Shown here: piece by piece, positions 58,289 through 64,000 of the stretch
Layout of the letters: every line of letters starts with the position of its first letter
Numbering within the stretch: the first letter of the stretch is position 1
Source of the DNA: Vishniacozyma victoriae
Lineage: Eukaryota; Basidiomycota; Tremellomycetes; Tremellales; Bulleribasidiaceae
Reading direction: 5' to 3'
Length of the DNA stretch: 64,000 nucleotides
NCBI GenBank assembly: GCA_017654735.1
Contig: JADPYG010000005.1
Coordinates: 62,001 to 126,000 of the forward strand
Program-made: the position numbers and the translations under genes
The notes under the pieces: generated by a model
Seen by the model: the letters and a program-made list of their open reading frames with translations, nothing else
Told to the model about the DNA's origin: nothing
The model's database searches: none

Positions 58289-61200
58289 ATGCCCCCCCCA
58301 GTCCCAGAGGCAGAGGCAGGGCCCTCAAAGAAAAGGATCTCAACATTCAAATCACAATCAGAAGGAGAATCTGATTACGAAGAGGAAGAACCAATCGTCA
58401 GGCGAAATAAAAAGAGTAAATTGAATGGTCATTCGGACAAGAGGCAATTTGATGGGGATAAGGATAAAGGGGATAAGAGGCGGAAATTGGAGAAGAAGGC
58501 TGAGGAATTATTTGAGATGAGGCAGGATTTACCATTTTATCTAGGTATGTACTTTTCCAGGAAGGCGGGATCTGTGCTGATGGATAGGGCGGAGAGCTAT
58601 TCTTGATGAAATTATGGGTAATGAAACTACTATCGTATGTCCCTTCTCTCTCTCTCTCAGAGCTGCTTGGAACGGAGCAATGAAAAGGGGGAGGAAGTAG
58701 CACTTGAATGAATAGAGGGCTAATGTTAGATCCTTGGAGAAACAGGATGTGGAAAATCCACCCAACTACCCCAACTCCTAAGGACTCATCCATCATCAAC
58801 ATCCCACTACTCCTCCTCCTCCAAGTCTTCCTCCGGCTCGTCCTCCAGATCTTCCTTGGGAAGCTCCTACGGAAGAAGTGGAAAAGGACCAATGATAGCG
58901 ATAACTCAACCTCGTCGATTACCTTGTATAGCCCTAGCTCGACGTGTAGCTGAGGAAATGGGATGTGAGTGTGGGGATGAAGTCGGATATAGTGTGAGAT
59001 TCGAGGAGGCTATGAGTGTGAGAACGGGAGTTAGGTATTTGACCGAGGGGGTTATGATGAGGTGAGTCCAGAGGCAGGCCGTAGGTCCGCCGTCCCCCTT
59101 CTAAGCTGGCTACCGGCCAGAGGTTTCGAGTTCTGGGAGTGGATGCTGACAGTCTAGGGAACTTGCAAATGGATCCAAACATAAAACGAAGAAACCTCAA
59201 GCAAACGGTCACTCAAGTATAAACGGCACAAATGGTCAAGTCAGCGGTCACTCGAATGGCGATACAGATGAACCAGACTTGAACTTGCTTCTGAAATACG
59301 ATATAATAATAATCGATGAAGCGCACGAACGGACTCTCAATACCGACTTCCTCTGTGGGGCACTTAAGAAGATACAGCGATTAAGGAAGGAATTATATAA
59401 GACGAGAGCTGTGGTTGGGGGTAGGAGGGTTAAGCCGTTGAAACTTGTTATTATGAGTGCTACGCTTGATCCTACCAAATTTAGGAATTTCTTTGAAACG
59501 TACGTCTAGGCTGTCAAGCCTTCTCCACTTTAATCGTTATTGGCCTTGGGCTGACCATCAGTGGACGAGATTCTTTATTGGTCAAAGGACGAATGTACAA
59601 TGTCTCCACTCGGCATGTGGTTGATCCAGTTGACGATTTCATCGAAGCAGCCGCGAACAAGGTGATGGCTATACATTGTGCCATCCCATCCGTCCAGGGG
59701 GACGTACTGGTCTTTATGCCTGGTGAGTCCCAGTCTTTCAGCACGAGCGAGGGAATCGAGTATACTGATAGACAGGTTCGGAAGAGATAGAAACATGTGT
59801 AGAATTACTCAAGAGAGCTTCAAAAGATCTCCCACCAGAATCACAAGCAGTACGCCCTCCATTCCTCACCATCTTGGTAGTCTACTAATAAGACAGCTCC
59901 AAATCCTACCTCTCTACGCCGGCTTACCGTCCTCGGCCCAAAACAAAATATTCGCCCCCCTCCCACCTTCAACCCGCAGAATAGTGGTGGCTACAAATAT
60001 CGCTGAAACTTCAATTACGATACCTGGAGTTGTTTATGTTATTGATACGGGGTATAAGAAGGAGAAGGAATATGTTCATCGGAGTAGTGGAGCTATTGAA
60101 CAGTTGAGGAAGAGGGGGGTTAGTAAAGCTGCTGCTTGGCAGAGGACCGGTAGGGCTGGTCGAGAAGTGAGTCTCTGCTTCTTGTTCTCACCTACCTAGT
60201 CCCGCTGCTCTTGTCGACGCCACTTGATGCCGTCGGAAATTTGATGAGTGAGAGATAGACGCTGACCGATAGCGCGATGGGGAATGTTTTCGTCTATTCA
60301 CCAAGGAGGCTTTCGACAAACTCATCGACTTTGATGCGCCAGAGATCCAACGTTGTAACCTCTCGTCGGCGGTTCTGCAATTGGTAGCGATGAATCAAGA
60401 CCCATTTACGTTCGAGTATATCGATAATCCAGGTCGTGAAGCCAGTATGTTCCCTACCATGTCCTTCGACTCGATGACATGAGCTAACACGATAGTTGGA
60501 GCGGCATTCCAGACCTTAGCCGGTTTGGGGGCTTTAAGTGGTCCACGAACAATCACGCCACTAGGCCTCGAAATGCTAAAGTACCCACTCGACCCACCTC
60601 ACGCCCGAATCTTGATCGCCTCATTCTCATTAGGCTGTTCGTCCGAGATTATCGATATCCTCTCCCTCATCAATTCCGGCCCACTCTTCATCGACAGATC
60701 ATCAGATCGTGAATCAGCAGCATTATCGCGAGCGAAATTCATCCATCGAGACGGCGACCATCTTACCGCATTAAATGTCCTAAGAGCTTATATCGACCTG
60801 AAAACTCAAGATAATAAAGGAGTTGGGAAATGGTTGAAAGATAATCATGTTAATGGAAAGACTATACAACATGCTTTGAAAGTTAGGGAACAATTACGGG
60901 AATTGGCCAGGAGGGATGGGGTTGATCCGGGATTGACGTGTGGGAGTGAGAGTGAGGTTGTTGGAAGGTGTTTGCTGAGAGGGTTGTTCATGAATACTGC
61001 TATCGTGCAGAGTGATGGGAGTTATCGACAAACTGCGGGTAGTCTTGTGAGTCTTCTCTCATCGTCTTCTTGACTTCCGTTAGATCTGGAGGGAGGCTGA
61101 TATTCCAGATTGTAAAGATTCACCCATCATCCGTCTTGATGTCAAAGAAAGTACCTGCTATCCTGTATGATGAATTGGTAAGTCTCCCCTCTCCTTCCTG

Positions 61201-61490
61201 ACATGTTCCTCTTTCAACCTACTCTCCTGCCTAATCTACTCCTACCGGTCTCCTACATCTGCCACTACCTTTTCCCCTCTCTGCTACTCTTCCCCTCAAT
61301 CTTGGTCAATCTCCTCCTGTTACCAATATTCTCCACATCCAGGAGGACACAGCGCTAACGACAGACTATCACATCGGCAATCTACGCTAGGAACGTTTCC
61401 GTATTTGACCAGCATTGGTTGACGGAGATTCCATGGTTTCAACAGGCTGGAACGAGTGTTCCCCAGCCTGCCGATAAGAATAGAATGTAG
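58289..61490 (+). CDS. DEAH-box RNA helicase, DHX33/Dhr2 type
   Basis: Eleven exons (58289-58544, 58588-58634, 58730-59061, 59158-59499, 59562-59722, 59776-59849, 59897-60166, 60273-60444, 60496-61046, 61109-61177, 61365-61490) join to 799 aa. Basic N-terminus, then motif I GETGCGKSTQLPQLL, Ia ITQPRRLPCIALARRVA, Ib YLTEGVMMRE, II IIIDEAHERTLNTDFL, III VIMSATLD, V VVATNIAETSITIPGVVYVI and VI QRTGRAGRE. An HA2/ratchet region (LGALSGPRTITPLGLEMLKY) and OB fold follow. An Asn/Gly/His/Ser-rich insert lies between Ib and II. Dhr2 is a nucleolar helicase for 18S rRNA maturation; DHX33 is its animal relative. DHX8/Prp22-type S1 domains are absent, which argues against a spliceosomal helicase. Confidence 0.88.
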
Positions 61491-61830
61491 ACTTGATAAT
61501 GCTCTTTCTTGAATATGCATACCCTACAGCCGCTTATCTGTTACACGCAGTACTCATACTCGTATATGCCTCATTTGAGTCATGGCATGGATGTTACGTA
61601 ACCTATGCTACCGGTGTTCGGTCTAGTCCGATCCCATTGATTCCCCCACTTTGTGCCCCATACTCACTCCTCTTGTACTCCACCCTATACTCCCCACCTC
61701 TACCCTCTTGGCGCTGTCACTACCCGGACTTAGTTTCGCCGAACGACCCGCCCACTTGACGCTACTTTACTGCTCGACCTGGCGCTCAACCGGTCTCTCC
61801 CATCATCACCCATCCACTTCATCTCTAAAG
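61491..61830. other. Promoter of the alpha-mannosidase gene
   Basis: 340 bp. It is pyrimidine-rich close to the ATG (acccatccacttcatctctaaag) with no ORF, RNA gene or notable repeat. Confidence 0.4.
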
Positions 61831-64000
61831 ATGTCGTCCCAATCCAAGGGTTCCAAGCTGCCCGACTACCCTCAGCTCAGTCATGAAGCTCGTAAGTGAT
61901 GATCTGAGGACAAAGAGGGGGATCTGTTACTGATTTACAGGACCAAAGCATCTCGGGTCCACCCGAAGCAGGCTTAATGAGTTCATCGTGAGTCCTTCGC
62001 CATGGCAACCGACGACAGCTGACCACCTAGGGAGGTCACTTTGCTGATGACAATCTCTCAGCCGTAATGTTCCATCATCAACGAGATGGTGACGACGTTG
62101 TACAACTCCAAGTCTGGTCCGCCCCGGGCCGATCGAAGCCGACGTTTGAAGAAGCAAAGCGAGCAACCTACAAACCAGCCAAGAAGGGCGAATCATTTGG
62201 CCCATCGTGGACCAATCACTGGTTCAAAGTCACTATTCACATTCCATCCGAATGGGCAGAATACGAACGTGTACAACTTGAATTCGATTCCACCGGAGAG
62301 TCTATGGTCTTCAATACCGATGGATTCCCTTTACACGGTCTTACTGGTGGATTTGGCGGGGATCGACGAGTGGAATTCATCATTCCTGAAGCTCAGCGAA
62401 AGGCGGGGGTAGCACATTACTTTATCGAGGCTACTTGTAACAAGCTTGGCGGGCAGAATGATATTCACGCACCGGACGACAACCAGTATTACAGATTGAA
62501 TACCGCCGATTTGGTCGTACCCAACATGGAAGCTTGGAGGCTCATGTGGGATTTCACTACTCTCAAAGGATTGCTTGATGCTCTTCCTGACGATACCCCG
62601 CTAGCTATGCGATGCTTATATGTCGCCAATGAGATCATGAACATCTTCGTACCGACCGACCCCGATTCGATCAAGAAGGCTAGAAAGTGCGCCGAGACTA
62701 TTTTAGGAGAGAACTGGGAGAGTTTGGCGGATGATGATAGTCAAAAGGCAGAGAAACAGCAAGGCACCCTCTGGGGTATTGGGCACTGGTAAGTCTCCAC
62801 CAATTCTACATTGTCTACGCTGACATGTAGCCACATCGATACTGCCTGGCTCTGGCCGTTCACCGTAACCCAGCAAAAAGTAGCTCGATCTTGGTCGACC
62901 CAACTAGACCTAATGAAGCGATACCCAGAGCACCGATTCTCCGCAACTCAAGCCCAACAATACAAATGGCTCGAAGAGCTTTATCCCGAGTTATTCGACA
63001 AACTCAAGGAAAGGGTTGCCGAGGGCAGATTCCAGCCTCTGGGAGCTACCTGGGTCGAGATGGATGTCAATATGCCTTCTGGAGAATCGCTTGTTAGGCA
63101 ATTCTTATATGGTCAGAGGTACTTTGAGTCTAGGTTTGGAATTAGGTCTGATACCTTTGTCCTTCCTGATACATGTAAGTTCACAGGTCCTCTTCTCCAG
63201 GCCAAGCTCATAATTTAGTTGGATACTCAAGTCAATTGCCCCAGATTGCTCGATCTGCCGGAGCTAGGAACTTCTTTACGCAGAAGTTGTCATGGAACCA
63301 CGAGTGAGTTGCACTACACCGATGCTACCGGATCCAGCTCATGGAAAGCAATACCTTCCCCCACTCGACCTTCAACTGGGTCGGTCTTGACAGTTCCCAA
63401 ATTCTGACCCACATGACTCCGGTCGATACTTATGGAGCTCAGTCAGTACTGACCTCCTTGCTTTGAAGATAGACTGACCAGATAGGGCGAATATGGACGA
63501 GATCCGACGAGGAATGACCAACAACAAGAACCTCGAGGTCACCTGTCAGCTTTCTTACCCCTGATGTATGGAGTCAAGCTGACTATTAGCACAAGCATTA
63601 TACCTCTTTGGAAACGGTGACGGAGGAGGCGGTCCCACTCCACCCATGATGGAGAAACTCCGACGAGCTCGAGCAGTCGGTAAACGAAATGATATCGGTG
63701 GTCAACTCCCCCTCGTCAAAATGGGAGGAAGTTTCTCCGAATTCTACGACAGTGTCAGGAAGGAGACTAATAACGGGAACAAGCTGCCCAATTGGCGAGG
63801 AGAGCTATATGGAGAATTCCACCGGTGAGTCCTTTCATAATGTTGAGCCCCGTGGCTGATCGGACAGGGGTACATACACTACTCAAGCCAAGGGCAAGAG
63901 GGAGAATAGGAAGAGTGAGATCTTGATGCGGGAGGCGGAGTACGCTGCTACCATGGCCAGCCTGGTCGATCCCGACTACGAGTACCCCAAGAAGGTGCAT
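61831..64000 (+). CDS. AMS1: GH38 alpha-mannosidase (Ams1 type), 3' end cut by window
   Basis: Nine exons are visible (61831-61891, 61941-61987, 62031-62788, 62831-63174, 63219-63303, 63349-63441, 63486-63544, 63590-63824, 63868-64000+), coding about 605 residues before the window ends. MSSQSKGSKLPDYPQLSHEA opens without a signal peptide. An N-terminal jelly-roll (WTNHWFKVTIHIPSEW) leads to the catalytic barrel: zinc ligands in GIGHCHIDTAWLWPF, and VEMDVNMPSGESLVRQFLYG, then LPDTFGYSSQLPQIARSAGA, where the Asp is the nucleophile/zinc ligand in this family, and FPHSTFNWVGLD. Lack of a signal peptide and the overall order match cytosolic/vacuolar Ams1, delivered by selective autophagy in yeast, rather than Golgi mannosidase II. 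It trims alpha-mannose from free oligosaccharides. Confidence 0.9.

Overview
This window is eukaryotic and almost certainly from a basidiomycete yeast of the Tremellales (Cryptococcus/Kwoniella type). Nearly every gene is cut by many short introns (about 35-60 nt) with GTRNGT donors, CTRAY branch points (gctgac, gctaat, ctgat) and tag/cag acceptors. The proteins that can be named are fungal. Exons were joined by hand. For almost all recognised genes the joined length is an exact multiple of three and the protein runs through conserved motifs without a break. Two sites did not join cleanly: the T8 tract of the permease and the 44,944 gene. No homology search was possible, so names rest on motif and family recognition.

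Layout. 1-16.7 kb is dense housekeeping DNA: a flippase-kinase-type AGC kinase, a NASP-type histone chaperone, the oligosaccharyltransferase subunit Ost3/6, splicing factor Prp31, the mitochondrial inner-membrane protein Yme2, a mitochondrial PPR protein and an NmrA-like NAD(P)-binding protein, then an intron-containing tRNA-Glu(CUC). 16.8-30 kb is looser and accessory in character. It holds two unrecognised genes, an amino-acid permease with a one-base frameshift in a T8 tract, a Zn2Cys6 transcription factor, an aspartate-type aminotransferase and a divergently transcribed HpcH/HpaI aldolase. 30-64 kb returns to conserved genes: prolyl-tRNA synthetase, eL28 (with a possible intronic snoRNA), COPI beta-prime, 3-hydroxyanthranilate dioxygenase, Nip7, proteasome alpha-6, several lineage-specific proteins, a secreted ricin-B-type lectin, a coiled-coil protein, Sqt1, UDP-glucose 4-epimerase, Mrp51 (bS1m), a DHX33/Dhr2-type DEAH helicase and the 5' part of a GH38 alpha-mannosidase cut by the window end.

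The most interesting system is the permease/regulator/aminotransferase/aldolase group. The permease promoter carries three copies of a CTCGGGAGG-type element. The AAT/aldolase intergenic region carries the same element inverted (CCTCCCGAG), as three 18-bp tandem units plus a weaker fourth. That is what a pathway-specific regulon of the clustered Zn2Cys6 factor would look like. Transamination followed by a 2-oxo-acid aldolase suggests uptake and catabolism of a hydroxylated or branched dicarboxylic amino acid, for example 4-hydroxyglutamate. This is an inference.

Other points of note are GC-AG introns in BNA1 and in the transcription factor, introns that split or directly follow the ATG in three genes, and two intronic tandem repeats.
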